Shown: positions 1 through 8,363 of the stretch, piece by piece | How positions within the stretch are numbered: the first letter of the stretch is position 1 | Layout: each line of letters starts with the position of its first letter | Source of the DNA: Paractinoplanes aksuensis | GTDB taxonomy: Bacteria; Actinomycetota; Actinomycetes; Mycobacteriales; Micromonosporaceae | Length of the DNA stretch: 64,000 nt | Reading direction: 5' to 3' | Assembly (NCBI RefSeq): GCF_024137025.1 | Contig: NZ_JAMYJR010000009.1 | Span: forward strand, 248,001-312,000 | Notes under the pieces: generated by a model | Seen by the model: only the letters and a program-made list of their open reading frames with translations | Told to the model about the DNA's origin: nothing | Databases searched by the model: none | Translations under genes and position numbers: made by a program

Positions 1-572
1 CGGTCGTCGAGTTCTTCCGGGCCGTGCCGCTGCTGCTGCTGATGTTCTTCATCTTCTTCGGGGTGCCGTTCATCACCGAGCAGCCGATGTCGATCTTCTG
101 GGCCGTGGTCCTGGGCCTGACGCTCTACAACGGGTCGGTGCTGGCCGAAGCCTTCCGGGCCGGTGTGCACTCCGTGCCGAAGGGGCAGAGCGAGGCGGCG
201 TACGCGGTCGGTATGCGCAAGAGCCAGGTGATGACCCACATCCTCATCCCCCAGGCGGCCCGGGCCATGCTGCCGGTGATCGTCAGCCAGCTCGTCGTGC
301 TGGTCAAAGACACCGCGCTGGGCTACATCATCTCGTACAGCGAGCTGCTCCAGCTCGGCGTCAACAACCTCGCGGCCAACTACGGAAACGTGTTGCAGGC
401 CGCGATCGTGGCCGCCGCGATCTACATCGTCGTCAACACGCTCCTGACCTCGTTCGCGGGCTGGCTGAGCCGGCGCACCCGGCGCAAGGGCCGCGCGCCC
501 CGGGCCGCCGGCGCCGCGACGCAGCAGGCGACCATCGAGCCCGGCCTCGGCGGGGGCGGCGGCGTAGTGTGA
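1..572 (+). CDS. Polar amino-acid ABC transporter permease (GluD/HisM type), 5' truncated
   Basis: This is the membrane permease of an amino-acid importer. The frame is already open at base 3 and the real start lies left of the window; about 190 residues remain. The visible part begins with a hydrophobic stretch containing RAVPLLLLMFF, a family hallmark. It then has the EAA-type cytoplasmic loop (GVHSVPKGQSEAA) that contacts the ATPase, and further membrane segments. The tail (SRRTRRKGRAPRAAG) is basic. In actinomycetes a glutamate-type importer often lies near recA/recX, so a gluABCD operon ending here is likely; substrate specificity cannot be read from this fragment. A strong hairpin follows the stop codon. 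Confidence 0.9.
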   Translation, partial: VVEFFRAVPLLLLMFFIFFGVPFITEQPMSIFWAVVLGLTLYNGSVLAEAFRAGVHSVPKGQSEAAYAVGMRKSQVMTHILIPQAARAMLPVIVSQLVVLVKDTALGYIISYSELLQLGVNNLAANYGNVLQAAIVAAAIYIVVNTLLTSFAGWLSRRTRRKGRAPRAAGAATQQATIEPGLGGGGGVV

Positions 573-574
573 GT

Positions 575-606
575 GTGGTGGCCCCGGCTTGATCCGGGGC
601 CACCAC
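575..606 (+). terminator. Intrinsic-type hairpin after the ABC permease
   Basis: A perfect 13-bp stem (575-587 with 594-606) closes a 6-nt loop directly after the permease stop codon. There is no long T-tract, as is usual for actinomycete terminators. It separates the importer operon from the DinB gene. Confidence 0.75.
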
Positions 607-613
607 CCTTGAC

Positions 614-1126
614 ATGCTTTTCCGCATGATCTCCGCGGACGACGTCATCAACCAGCCGGAACGGGTCCAGTTCGAGACGTTTCTCGACGAGCACCGGAAG
701 GCCCTGCACGACTGCCTCGATGACCTCTCCGAGGATCAGGTGCGCCAGTCCCTCGTACCGTCCCGGACCACCCTGTTGGGGCTGGTCAAGCACGTGACGT
801 TCGTCGAGAAGGTGTGGTTCGACGAGGCGGTCACCGGGCGGTCGCGGGTGGAGATCGGCATCCCGGCCGACCCCGACGAGTCGTTCATCCTGGATGATTC
901 GGACACGATCGCGTCGGTCCGCGCCGCGTTCCTGGCCGCTGTCGAAGCCTCCCGAACCGCGGTGTCCGATTTGTCGCTGGACGACAAGCTGCCCGGCAAC
1001 CGGCGTGGGCCGATCCCGCTGCGCTGGGTCTACCTGCACATGCTGCGCGAGCTGGCCCAGCACTGCGGCCACGCCGACATCCTGCGCGAGCAGCTGGGGC
1101 TAACGAGCGAGCTCGGTGACTCGTGA
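614..1126 (+). CDS. DinB-fold (DUF664) protein
   Basis: A 170-residue single-domain protein of the DinB/DUF664 four-helix-bundle superfamily, whose members include thiol-dependent S-transferases such as mycothiol-dependent enzymes. Family-like features are the N-terminal helix with [13 protein letters not shown], the histidine in [13 protein letters not shown], and a C-terminal helix with [18 protein letters not shown]. The spaced histidines would form the divalent-metal site. Substrate is unknown. The start may be 614 or the internal ATG at 626; no ribosome site separates them. The 3' end overlaps the convergent rny gene by 27 bases. Confidence 0.8.
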   Translation: MLFRMISADDVINQPERVQFETFLDEHRKALHDCLDDLSEDQVRQSLVPSRTTLLGLVKHVTFVEKVWFDEAVTGRSRVEIGIPADPDESFILDDSDTIASVRAAFLAAVEASRTAVSDLSLDDKLPGNRRGPIPLRWVYLHMLRELAQHCGHADILREQLGLTSELGDS

Positions 1127-2860
1127 TTCCCGCACGACCGTGACCCGGATCTGCCCCGGATAGGTCAGCTCTTCCTCGATCTGCTTGGCGACGTCGCGGG
1201 CCAGCACCGCGGCGCCGATGTCGTCGATGTCGTCCGGGCGCACCATCACCCTGATCTCGCGCCCGGCCTGCATCGCGAACACCTTCTCGACACCCGTCTT
1301 GCCGGCGGCGATCTCCTCGATGCGTTCCAACCTCTTCACGTACGCCTCGAGGCTCTCCCGTCGCGCACCCGGGCGCCCACCCGAGCAGGCGTCGGCGGCC
1401 TGGGTCAGCACGGCCTCGATCGTCTGCGGCTGCACCTCGTTGTGGTGGGCCTCGATCGCGTGGACCACGTCCTCGCTCTCGCCGTACTTGCGGGCCAGGT
1501 CGGCCCCGATCAGCGCGTGACTGCCCTCGACCTCGTGGGTCAGCGCCTTGCCGATGTCGTGCAGGAACGCCGCCCGCTTCATCGAGGGAACGTCCAGCCC
1601 CAGCTCAGCGGCCATGATGCCGGCGATGTGGGCGGTCTCGACGAGATGCTTGAGCACGTTCTGGCCGTAGCTGGTGCGGTAGCGCAGGCGACCCAGCAGC
1701 TTGGCCAGCTCGGGGTGCAGGTCGGTGATGCCGACGTCGACCAGCGCCTCCTCCGCGGCCCGGTCGCACAGCTGCTCGACCTCGCCCTTGGCGCTCTCGA
1801 AGACCTCCTCGATGCGGTGCGGGTGGATGCGCCCGTCCAGCACCAGCTTCTCGAGGGTCAGCCGGCCCACCTCGCGGCGCACCGGGTCGAAGCACGAGAG
1901 CAGCACCGCCTCCGGGGTGTCGTCGATGATCAGGTTGACCCCGGTCACCGACTCGAAGGCCCGGATGTTGCGGCCCTCGCGGCCGATGATCCGGCCCTTC
2001 ATCTCGTCACTGGGCAGGTGCAGCACGCTGACCACGCTCTCGGCGGTCTGCTCGCTGGCGATGCGCTGGATGGCGTCGACCACGATGCGGCGGGCCCGGC
2101 TGTCGGCGGTGGCCTTGGCGTCGTTCTCGATGTCGCGGACCAGGATGGCCGCCTCGCGCTTGGCCGAGACCTCGATGCTCTCGACCAGCTCGGTGCGGGC
2201 CGCGTCGGCGGTCAGCTTGGCGATCCGCTCGAGCTCGCGGCGCTTGGCCTCCTCGGCCGCGGACAACTCCGACTCACGACCGGCCAGCGCGGTCTCGCGG
2301 GCGACCAGGTCGGAGTCCATGCTCGCGAGGCGGCGCTCCCGCTCGACCAGGCGCTCGACCTCGTCGGCGTGCTGGCGCTCGCGCTCGTCGATCCGGGCCG
2401 CGCGACGCTCGACCTCGGCCGCCTGCTCCTTGGCGGTGGTGTTGAGCAGGGCGACCTCGCGCTCACCCTGGCGGCGGGCGGCCGTGCGAACCTGCTCGGC
2501 GTCGGCCTCGGCCTGGCGGTGGGCGTGCTCGAGGATCGTGTCGGCCTCGCTGTGGGCGGCTTCGAGCACCCGGCGGGCCTCGGCCCGGGCGGAGCTGGCC
2601 TCGGCCTTGGCCGCGGCGGCCTCGGCCCGGACGGAGGCGGCCTTGGCGTTGGCGTCGTCAACCTTGGCGTTCGCGTCCTCGACCTTGGCGTTGGCGTCCT
2701 CGACCTTGGCGAGGGCATCGTCGACGGCCTGGCCCTGGCCCTTGTCGGCCCCCTTGACCTGCAGCCGGCGCATCGCCCGGGCACCGAGCACCAGGCCGGT
2801 CACCACGAGGGCGGCCAGGACGACGAACGCCACCACCAGTACCCAAACCAGGGCGGTCAT
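1100..2860 (-). CDS. rny: Ribonuclease Y
   Basis: A membrane-anchored endoribonuclease that starts mRNA decay. The 586-residue protein has an N-terminal membrane helix (about 5-27), a long coiled coil (about 45-270), a KH domain (about 288-330, with [10 protein letters not shown]), an HD domain (HD pair at 434-435), and a conserved C-terminal domain. The coiled coil begins with a heptad-like repeat, AKVEDAN twice then AKVDDAN, at about residues 51-73. The ATG at 2860 is chosen because GGGAG lies about 10 nt upstream and the protein then starts at the membrane helix; the frame stays open further upstream. The gene converges on the DinB gene. Confidence 0.95.
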   Translation of the reverse strand: MTALVWVLVVAFVVLAALVVTGLVLGARAMRRLQVKGADKGQGQAVDDALAKVEDANAKVEDANAKVDDANAKAASVRAEAAAAKAEASSARAEARRVLEAAHSEADTILEHAHRQAEADAEQVRTAARRQGEREVALLNTTAKEQAAEVERRAARIDERERQHADEVERLVERERRLASMDSDLVARETALAGRESELSAAEEAKRRELERIAKLTADAARTELVESIEVSAKREAAILVRDIENDAKATADSRARRIVVDAIQRIASEQTAESVVSVLHLPSDEMKGRIIGREGRNIRAFESVTGVNLIIDDTPEAVLLSCFDPVRREVGRLTLEKLVLDGRIHPHRIEEVFESAKGEVEQLCDRAAEEALVDVGITDLHPELAKLLGRLRYRTSYGQNVLKHLVETAHIAGIMAAELGLDVPSMKRAAFLHDIGKALTHEVEGSHALIGADLARKYGESEDVVHAIEAHHNEVQPQTIEAVLTQAADACSGGRPGARRESLEAYVKRLERIEEIAAGKTGVEKVFAMQAGREIRVMVRPDDIDDIGAAVLARDVAKQIEEELTYPGQIRVTVVRESRVTELAR

Positions 2861-3240
2861 CTCGCCGCGTCTCCCTTCGCCGCCCGGCACGTCGAGACGC
2901 GCACGGACCATTTGCGGGATGCCCGACCATGGCAAGACGACCGCGCGCGTCATCGGACCACGGCACCGTGACGGTGCGTGGAGCCGACCGCGCTATGACA
3001 GACCCTCGGCCGTTGCGGTCCGTGTGCCGAGGCGTTTATCAAGACCCGCCCGGGGCCTTAAGTGATGCCGTAATGTAATCGGATCTATGTTGTGCGTGTT
3101 GCATGCGATGGTCGAACAAACCTTGTGTAACGCGAGGCTAGGTCGCGAGTGGCACTTCGGTCAAGGTTCCATGATTCGGCAGCGGATGGGACTTAGGGCA
3201 CAGACTTGCTTACCCGCAGCTCACACCACCGGTGGGCAAT
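2861..3240. other. Intergenic region upstream of rny
   Basis: A 380-base spacer between rny and the next gene, both on the minus strand. It is less GC-rich than its surroundings. Apart from one possible minus-strand promoter (3135-3164) I see no gene, RNA fold or repeat. A short open frame on the plus strand from 3087 has no recognisable protein features. Confidence 0.5.
3135..3164 (-). promoter_or_regulatory. Candidate rny promoter
   Basis: On the minus strand TTGACC (3159-3164) is followed after 18 nt by TAGCCT (3135-3140). This is close to TTGACA-N18-TAnnnT of the vegetative sigma factor. It would give a leader of about 270 nt before rny. Assigned from sequence resemblance only. Confidence 0.35.
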
Positions 3241-4479
3241 TCAGGCGTACCGGGACCAGAGATCGCGCATCGGCTCCCACTTCTCACCGAGGCCTTCCTC
3301 CCAGTACGCCAGCAGATAGCCGGCGACCGGGGTCTGGGCGTCGTCCCACCACATCCCGCTCACCGTGCGGGTGGTGCCACCCTCAGTGAGACGGTACGCG
3401 TACTCCAGGTAGTTGCCGGTGGTCCGGCCCGAAGGAGTGCTTCGTTCCGCCGCCGGGGCGACCCCCGGAGTGAGCGTACGGGCGTCGACGGCCTGCCCCA
3501 TGGCCTTGACCCGGGCCTTGTCCCGCTCGGCGACCGACTCGTACTCGACGAAGATCGCACTCATCCCGTCGAGCGTGCAGCGGACGCGGACCTTCTCGCC
3601 GCCGTTGGGCTTGGGGCGTGAGCACGTCGACAAGTAGGGGAGCCAGCCCTCGGCCAACGTGGTGAGGGCGGTGCCCTTGAAGTCGGGGCTGTTGACGGCG
3701 ACCTGGTTCTGCTCGAAGACGCCGAGAGAGTCGCCGGCCGTCGAGGTCGGGGCCGGGGCCGGGGCGGCTTCGGCCTTGGGGGCGGTGGCGCGGCCGGCGA
3801 AGAAACCGCCGGCGCCGAAGAGCAGCAGACCCACGACCAGGCCGGCCAGCAGCCCGACGAACAGGCGGCTGCGCTGCGGGGGTGGGGACGGCTCGATACG
3901 CCGGCCGGGCGGCGCGGCGAAACCGTACGGGGTGTCGGTCCAGCCTTCCTGCTTCTCCCCGAACGGGTCGGGGGCGCCTTGGAAGGGACCGTAGCCACCG
4001 CCGCTGCTGGGATAGGGCGGGCCGGACGGGGTGCCGCCTCCCGGATACGAGCCACCGCCACTGGTGGGGTGCGGCCCGCCGCTGGTCGGGAACGGACCGC
4101 CCGACGGATACGAGCCGGGGCTCGCGGGGTGCGGGCCGGGGCTCATCGGTTCTGGGCCGGGGCCTGGGTAGGGGTCGCCACCCTGCTGCGGGAAGCCGGT
4201 CGGCTGCCCGCCGACTGGATCCGCTGCGCCGTTCGCAGGCGCGACTCCGCCGGTAGGCAGCGCCGGATCAGGGCCAGGCCGCTGCGGGATGTCGCTCGCC
4301 TGTGCTTGGCCGGACGGTGGCTGTGGGGTACTGGGGGCGTTCTCGCTGCCGGAGTGGACGGGCGGAATGCCGCCCTCAGCTCCGGCCACCGGGGGCTGGG
4401 CACCGATCGGGGCGGTCGGCTCGGCACCCTCCGGGAAGGGACCGTAGCCCCGCATACCGTTCTGCGGATACTCGGTCAC
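3241..4479 (-). CDS. Pro/Gly-rich single-pass membrane protein, function unknown
   Basis: I do not recognise a named family. The 412-residue protein has a cytoplasmic Pro/Gly/Ser-rich half with many PxSxGGP-type repeats, one membrane helix (VGLLAGLVVGLLLFGAGGFFAG), and an extracytoplasmic C-terminal domain of about 150 residues with two cysteines. This domain (from FKGTALTTLAEGWLPYL to the end) looks globular and may be a sensor or binding domain. A GTG at 4479 is preferred because TAACAT lies 8 nt upstream like a -10 for a near-leaderless message; the open frame extends to a TTG at 4497. Proline-rich tail plus one helix plus extracellular domain resembles many actinomycete envelope proteins. 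Confidence 0.7.
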   Translation of the reverse strand: MTEYPQNGMRGYGPFPEGAEPTAPIGAQPPVAGAEGGIPPVHSGSENAPSTPQPPSGQAQASDIPQRPGPDPALPTGGVAPANGAADPVGGQPTGFPQQGGDPYPGPGPEPMSPGPHPASPGSYPSGGPFPTSGGPHPTSGGGSYPGGGTPSGPPYPSSGGGYGPFQGAPDPFGEKQEGWTDTPYGFAAPPGRRIEPSPPPQRSRLFVGLLAGLVVGLLLFGAGGFFAGRATAPKAEAAPAPAPTSTAGDSLGVFEQNQVAVNSPDFKGTALTTLAEGWLPYLSTCSRPKPNGGEKVRVRCTLDGMSAIFVEYESVAERDKARVKAMGQAVDARTLTPGVAPAAERSTPSGRTTGNYLEYAYRLTEGGTTRTVSGMWWDDAQTPVAGYLLAYWEEGLGEKWEPMRDLWSRYA

Positions 4480-4535
4480 AAGCTCACATGTTACCAATCA
4501 GTGGCGAACGCCGATGTCCGGCGAAGATCGTGAGC

Positions 4536-4563
4536 CCGGCCGCGGCAGCCTCACCGCGGCCGG
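4536..4563 (-). terminator. Hairpin after the LPxTG protein gene
   Basis: A perfect 10-bp GC stem (4536-4545 with 4554-4563) and 8-nt loop lies 12 nt past the stop codon of the minus-strand LPxTG gene and before the next minus-strand gene. It probably separates the two transcripts. Confidence 0.6.
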
Positions 4564-4575
4564 ACTGACACCGGA

Positions 4576-5364
4576 TCAGGCCGGGTTCCCACCCTCGGGC
4601 CGCCGGCGCCGAGTGACGATCACCAGCCCCACACCGCCCGCCGCGATGGCCGCGCCAACGCCAGCGATGCCAATCACGTTCACACCGGTCACCGGAAGTC
4701 CGCCGCCGCTGCTCGAACCGCCGGTACCACCGGTGTCCGCGTCATCGTCGCCATCCGGCGCCCCGCCATCCTGCTCGTCGTCGTCACCGGTGCCACCACC
4801 CGTGCCCGGCTCGTCGGTCGGCGGAGTCTCCCCCGGCCCGTCGTCACCCGGCGGAGTCTCGCCCCCGCCACCACCGTCGCCCGGCGGGTTTCCCCCACCG
4901 TCACCAGGCGGATCGCCGCCACCATCACCAGGCGGGTCACCACCACCATCGCCGGGCGGATCCCCTCCGCCGTCACCGGGCGGGTCACCGCCATCACCAG
5001 GCGGGTCGCCACCGCCATCGCCGGGCGGGTCACCACCGTCACCAGGCGGATCTCCACCGCCGTCACCGGGCGGGTCACCGCCGTCACCCGGTGGGTCGCC
5101 GCCGTCGCCGGGCGTGTCGCCGCCGCCGTCGCCGGGCGGGTCACCCGGTTCCTCGTCGTCGCCCGGCGCCTTCTCGCCCACGTTGGCGTCGGCGCCCTTC
5201 GGGTCCTCGGCCACGACGACGATCCCGCGAGTGGCGGTCGACGTGGTCGCCGCGCCGGCCGCATGGCCACCGGCGAGCGCCGCAACACCGACCGCCCCCG
5301 CCAACACTCCGAGGCGCGCGACCACACGCACACTCCGGTGCCGCGCAAGCTGATTGATCCGCAT
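4576..5364 (-). CDS. Sortase-anchored (LPxTG) surface protein with Pro-Gly-Asp repeats
   Basis: A predicted cell-wall-anchored protein of 262 residues. It has a signal peptide (basic start, hydrophobic 18-36, AGAAT cleavage region) and a short N-terminal segment. A repeat of GDPPGDGG/GDPPGDGGG units runs over about residues 74-168, followed by an acidic linker. The sorting signal is LPVTG at 223-227, then a membrane helix (229-250) and a TRRRR tail. The ATG at 5364 has a strong ribosome site (GGGGGAGGG). The repeat region looks like an extended stalk rather than an enzyme. A class F sortase is encoded at 20577-21647 and could anchor it; that link is inferred. The mRNA leader has a possible switch (see 5370-5426). 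Confidence 0.85.
   Translation of the reverse strand: MRINQLARHRSVRVVARLGVLAGAVGVAALAGGHAAGAATTSTATRGIVVVAEDPKGADANVGEKAPGDDEEPGDPPGDGGGDTPGDGGDPPGDGGDPPGDGGGDPPGDGGDPPGDGGGDPPGDGGDPPGDGGGDPPGDGGGDPPGDGGGDPPGDGGGNPPGDGGGGGETPPGDDGPGETPPTDEPGTGGGTGDDDEQDGGAPDGDDDADTGGTGGSSSGGGLPVTGVNVIGIAGVGAAIAAGGVGLVIVTRRRRPEGGNPA
4867..5152 (-). repeat. Coding tandem repeat (Pro-Gly-Asp region of the LPxTG protein)
   Basis: About a dozen degenerate 24-27 bp units encode GDPPGDGG(G). Units alternate between one and two extra glycine codons, so both unit lengths keep the reading frame. Such repeats tend to vary in copy number between strains. Confidence 0.8.
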
Positions 5365-5369
5365 TTCCC

Positions 5370-5426
5370 TCCCCCGTTCACGATGCGGGGGACACACGTC
5401 CAACGTCGATCAGTCGCTCCCCCGCA
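5370..5426 (-). promoter_or_regulatory. Candidate leader switch with competing pairings over the ribosome site
   Basis: On the minus strand, reading 5' to 3', the leader holds TGCGGGGGA (5418-5426), then TCCCCCGCA (5384-5392), then CGGGGGA (5370-5376), which is the ribosome-binding region. The middle element can pair perfectly over 9 bp with the first, or over 7 bp with the ribosome site. This is the layout of a translation attenuator. No known riboswitch class is recognised. Confidence 0.4.
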
Positions 5427-5979
5427 ACCAGGCGAGCAACTTAGCCCAGATCAGAAGCCCTTCGCCATCCACATAAAGCAAGATGTGGATATCCAGACAC
5501 TGATCGTTACCTATATTGACCCAGCTCTCCGGCAGCCCCGCCGGGCGCGCGGAATCAACCGCACGGGGTCACTCACTCCGGCTGGCCCACCACCCGCGAC
5601 CGCTCACATGCCCCGTCGCCCACGCCAACCGCGAGGTCGCGTCGTCGGCGAACGGGCCCCAGCTACGTCGTCCCGCCCGCACCGCCCGCCGCCCATCCCA
5701 CCCGGTCGGCACGACCCTCGATCGGTCCACGGGACCGCCGGCCGCAGCCCGACCGGTCTGAGAACAATCGGACGGCAGCGAACTTCCACCCCAGCGCGGT
5801 AAGCCAGCTGTCGCTGTCCCCTGAAACCAGGGACCGCAACGGCTTGTCCGCGCAGCCGATCAGTTCTGAGCCGCGGCGAGTGGTCAGCGCGAACCACCAC
5901 GGCAAGGGGTCAGCGCGAACCACCACGACCGGAGCGAGTTGCCAGGTGGCGGCGGGTGCGAGGCCACCGCAGTGGTAGG
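5427..5979. other. Long intergenic region with dyad and direct repeat
   Basis: A 550-base spacer with no convincing gene. It contains an 8-bp inverted repeat (ATCCACAT 5467-5474, ATGTGGAT 5483-5490) in an AT-richer patch upstream of the LPxTG gene. A 20-bp direct repeat lies at 5882-5901 and 5909-5928. Open frames on the minus strand between 5604 and 5926 have no recognisable domain and no ribosome site. Confidence 0.5.
5882..5928. repeat. 20-bp direct repeat, two copies
   Basis: GGTCAGCGCGAACCACCACG occurs at 5882-5901 and again at 5909-5928, a period of 27 bp. It lies about 50 bp beyond the recX stop codon. Function unknown; it may be a protein-binding site or a relic of slippage. Confidence 0.8.
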
Positions 5980-6891
5980 TCAGGAGGTGGGGTCGGCGTC
6001 GGTGGCCAGGGCGTCGGCGTCCAGTTGGTCGGCGAATTCGGCGGCCTCGGCGTCGCGGGCGGCCAAGGCGTCCTTGACCGCGCGGATGGCCACGCCCGCC
6101 GAGTAACCCTTGCGGGCCAGCATGGCGACCAGCCGGCGGAAGATGGCGTCGGGCGTGCCGTTGGCCGTGCGGAGTTTGCGGTCGACCAGGGCCCGCGCGG
6201 TGGCCGCCTCGTCCTCTTCGTCGACGATCTCCAGGGCCTCGCCGGCCACCTCGGGGTCGACGCCGCGCTGGCGCAACTCGTTGGCCAGGGCCCGGCGGGC
6301 CAGCCCGCGACCGTGATGGCGGCTGGTGACCCAGGCCCTCGCGAAGGCGGCGTCGTCGATGATGCCGACCTCGTCGTACCGGTCGAGGACCTCGGCGATC
6401 ACCTCGTCGGAGATCTCTTTGCGGGCCAGCACCTTGGCCAGCTCGGCCCGGGTGCGCGGCCGCACGGCGAGCTGTCGCAGGCAGATCTCGCGCGCCCGCT
6501 CGCCCTCGGTCTGCGCCGGCTGATCGGCCCCTCCCCCGCCCGGCTGCCGTCCGCCCCTGCGACCGCGCCCCCCACCGGCCGAACCGGAGAGGTCGTAACC
6601 GCCGACCGAAGGAGTGCCGCCGGCCGTACCGGAAAGGTCGTAGCCACCGGAAGAGGGAGTGCCGCCGGAAAGGTCATAGCCACCCGAAGAGAGGGTGCCG
6701 CCGGAAGGGTCGTAACCACTGGAGGGGTTACCGCCCGGCGAAGCTCGCCGGCGACGGGTGGGAACGTTGCCGCGTTCCGCGTCGTCGCCGGACGGAGGCT
6801 CGCCGGGCGGGTGCTCATCGTGGGCGCGAGCGGGACGGGGTGGGATGGCATCCCACCCGCGTCCGGAACGCGCGCCCCGTCGGGCCGGCAT
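5980..6891 (-). CDS. recX: RecX, RecA modulator, with a repeat-containing N-terminal extension
   Basis: RecX binds RecA filaments and limits recombinase activity. The RecX domain covers about residues 128-290 (start ERAREICLRQL, then RTRAELAKVL, and the second and third three-helix modules). Most RecX proteins are 150-270 residues; this one is 303 because of about 125 low-complexity residues. These contain four GYD(L/P)SG repeats at about 59, 71, 83 and 98. The start is 14 nt after the recA stop codon, so the two genes are co-transcribed and induced together. The extension is very Gly/Ser/Arg-rich and probably disordered. Confidence 0.92.
   Translation of the reverse strand: MPARRGARSGRGWDAIPPRPARAHDEHPPGEPPSGDDAERGNVPTRRRRASPGGNPSSGYDPSGGTLSSGGYDLSGGTPSSGGYDLSGTAGGTPSVGGYDLSGSAGGGRGRRGGRQPGGGGADQPAQTEGERAREICLRQLAVRPRTRAELAKVLARKEISDEVIAEVLDRYDEVGIIDDAAFARAWVTSRHHGRGLARRALANELRQRGVDPEVAGEALEIVDEEDEAATARALVDRKLRTANGTPDAIFRRLVAMLARKGYSAGVAIRAVKDALAARDAEAAEFADQLDADALATDADPTS
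6580..6717 (-). repeat. Coding repeat in recX (GYDLSG units)
   Basis: Four degenerate copies of a roughly 36-bp unit encode GYD(L/P)SGG(T)(P/L)SS. They lie in the disordered extension upstream of the RecX fold and keep the frame. Confidence 0.7.
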
Positions 6892-6905
6892 GGCGGCTCA
6901 GCCGA

Positions 6906-7952
<1,047 letters not shown>

Positions 7953-8019
7953 GTCTGCCACCCCTGTACCCGATTTAACGGTCGTCTTCGCCGATGCGCT
8001 TCTGTTCACCACGGGCACC

Positions 8020-8045
8020 AAGGTAAGCGGTGGGTATGACAAAAA
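8020..8045 (-). promoter_or_regulatory. PafBC-type (RecA-independent) damage promoter of recA
   Basis: On the minus strand TTTTTGTCATACCC (8032-8045) is followed by 6 nt and TACCTT (8020-8025). Spacing matches the actinobacterial RecA-NDp/PafBC promoter (TTGTCR, N11, TAnnnT). Transcription would begin near 8013, about 60 nt before recA. The same box precedes lhr and ycaQ in this window. Confidence 0.7.
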
Positions 8046-8064
8046 TTCGCCGCCCTGCCCCGCC

Positions 8065-8091
8065 TGTGGATAACTAGGCCGCTGTGGACAA
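8065..8091 (-). promoter_or_regulatory. Two DnaA-box matches in the recA upstream region
   Basis: On the minus strand TTGTCCACA (8083-8091) and TTATCCACA (8065-8073) lie in the same orientation, 18 bp apart. The first equals the high-GC actinomycete DnaA-box consensus and the second the E. coli consensus. They sit between the SOS box and the damage promoter. Binding by DnaA is unproven. Confidence 0.45.
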
Positions 8092-8095
8092 TAGC

Positions 8096-8109
8096 CGAAC
8101 ACGTGTACG
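8096..8109. promoter_or_regulatory. SOS box (LexA operator) of recA
   Basis: CGAACACGTGTACG matches the Gram-positive/actinobacterial LexA consensus CGAAC-N4-GTTCG with one mismatch. It lies about 145 bp upstream of the recA start, the expected region for a LexA-repressed distal promoter. Confidence 0.7.
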
Positions 8110-8150
8110 ACGATCGAGTGACACGCCAGAACGGGTGTACTAAAAACGCG

Positions 8151-8351
8151 TCATCGCAGGCGAGAAGGCACCCGATCGGGGTATGCGGCTACTACCGCGC
8201 GCCAGATAGTAGCCGTATCGATACCGTACGCAATCGCTTGGTTTATCGTCCGGTTGCCCAACTCACCGAAAGAATGGTCGGCCGCGATGCTGCGCGCATA
8301 GGCGGCGCCGAAGGCTTCCTCCAGCCGCGTCCAGAAATCCGTCAACCGCAC
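8151..8351 (-). CDS. DUF3046 family protein
   Basis: A 66-residue protein of the DUF3046 family, small actinobacterial proteins typically encoded just upstream of recA. Hallmarks are the N-terminal RLTDFWTRLEEAFG and the central GELGNRTINQAI, with a C-terminal IWRAVVAAYPDRVP. It is probably helical; its function is not known. The GTG start at 8351 is set by TAGGCT (8358-8363) ending 6 nt upstream, which predicts a leaderless message. That hexamer overlaps the TAG stop of the upstream permease. Confidence 0.9.
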   Translation of the reverse strand: MRLTDFWTRLEEAFGAAYARSIAADHSFGELGNRTINQAIAYGIDTATIWRAVVAAYPDRVPSRLR

Positions 8352-8357
8352 CCCATG

Positions 8358-8363
8358 AGCCTA
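8358..8363 (-). promoter_or_regulatory. -10 element for leaderless DUF3046 mRNA
   Basis: TAGGCT ends 6 nt before the GTG start, so transcription would begin at the start codon. Its first three bases are the stop codon of the upstream ABC permease. Confidence 0.5.

Noticed and set aside
24..26. GTG at 24 as start of the ABC permease
   Set aside because: The conserved family sequence continues upstream of it to the window edge, so the gene is truncated rather than starting there.
1442..2971. Long plus-strand open frame opposite rny
   Set aside because: An antisense shadow caused by high GC; the composition is Asp/Val/Leu/Gly-biased and the rny frame has all family motifs. Similar shadows opposite lhr (22653-24752), rnj/dapA (43562-46126) and others were dismissed for the same reason.
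5361..5600. c-di-AMP (ydaO) riboswitch upstream of the LPxTG gene
   Set aside because: The GCGGGGGA element recalls ydaO, and such switches precede cell-wall genes in actinomycetes, but the other conserved ydaO segments are missing.
5604..5926. A short gene on the minus strand
   Set aside because: Open frames exist but have no ribosome site, no recognisable domain, and include the 20-bp direct repeat.
8070..8091. TTGTCC-TAGTTA as the PafBC promoter of recA
   Set aside because: The spacing is two bases too short; the copy at 8020-8045 fits fully. The TTGTCCACA is better explained as a DnaA-box match.
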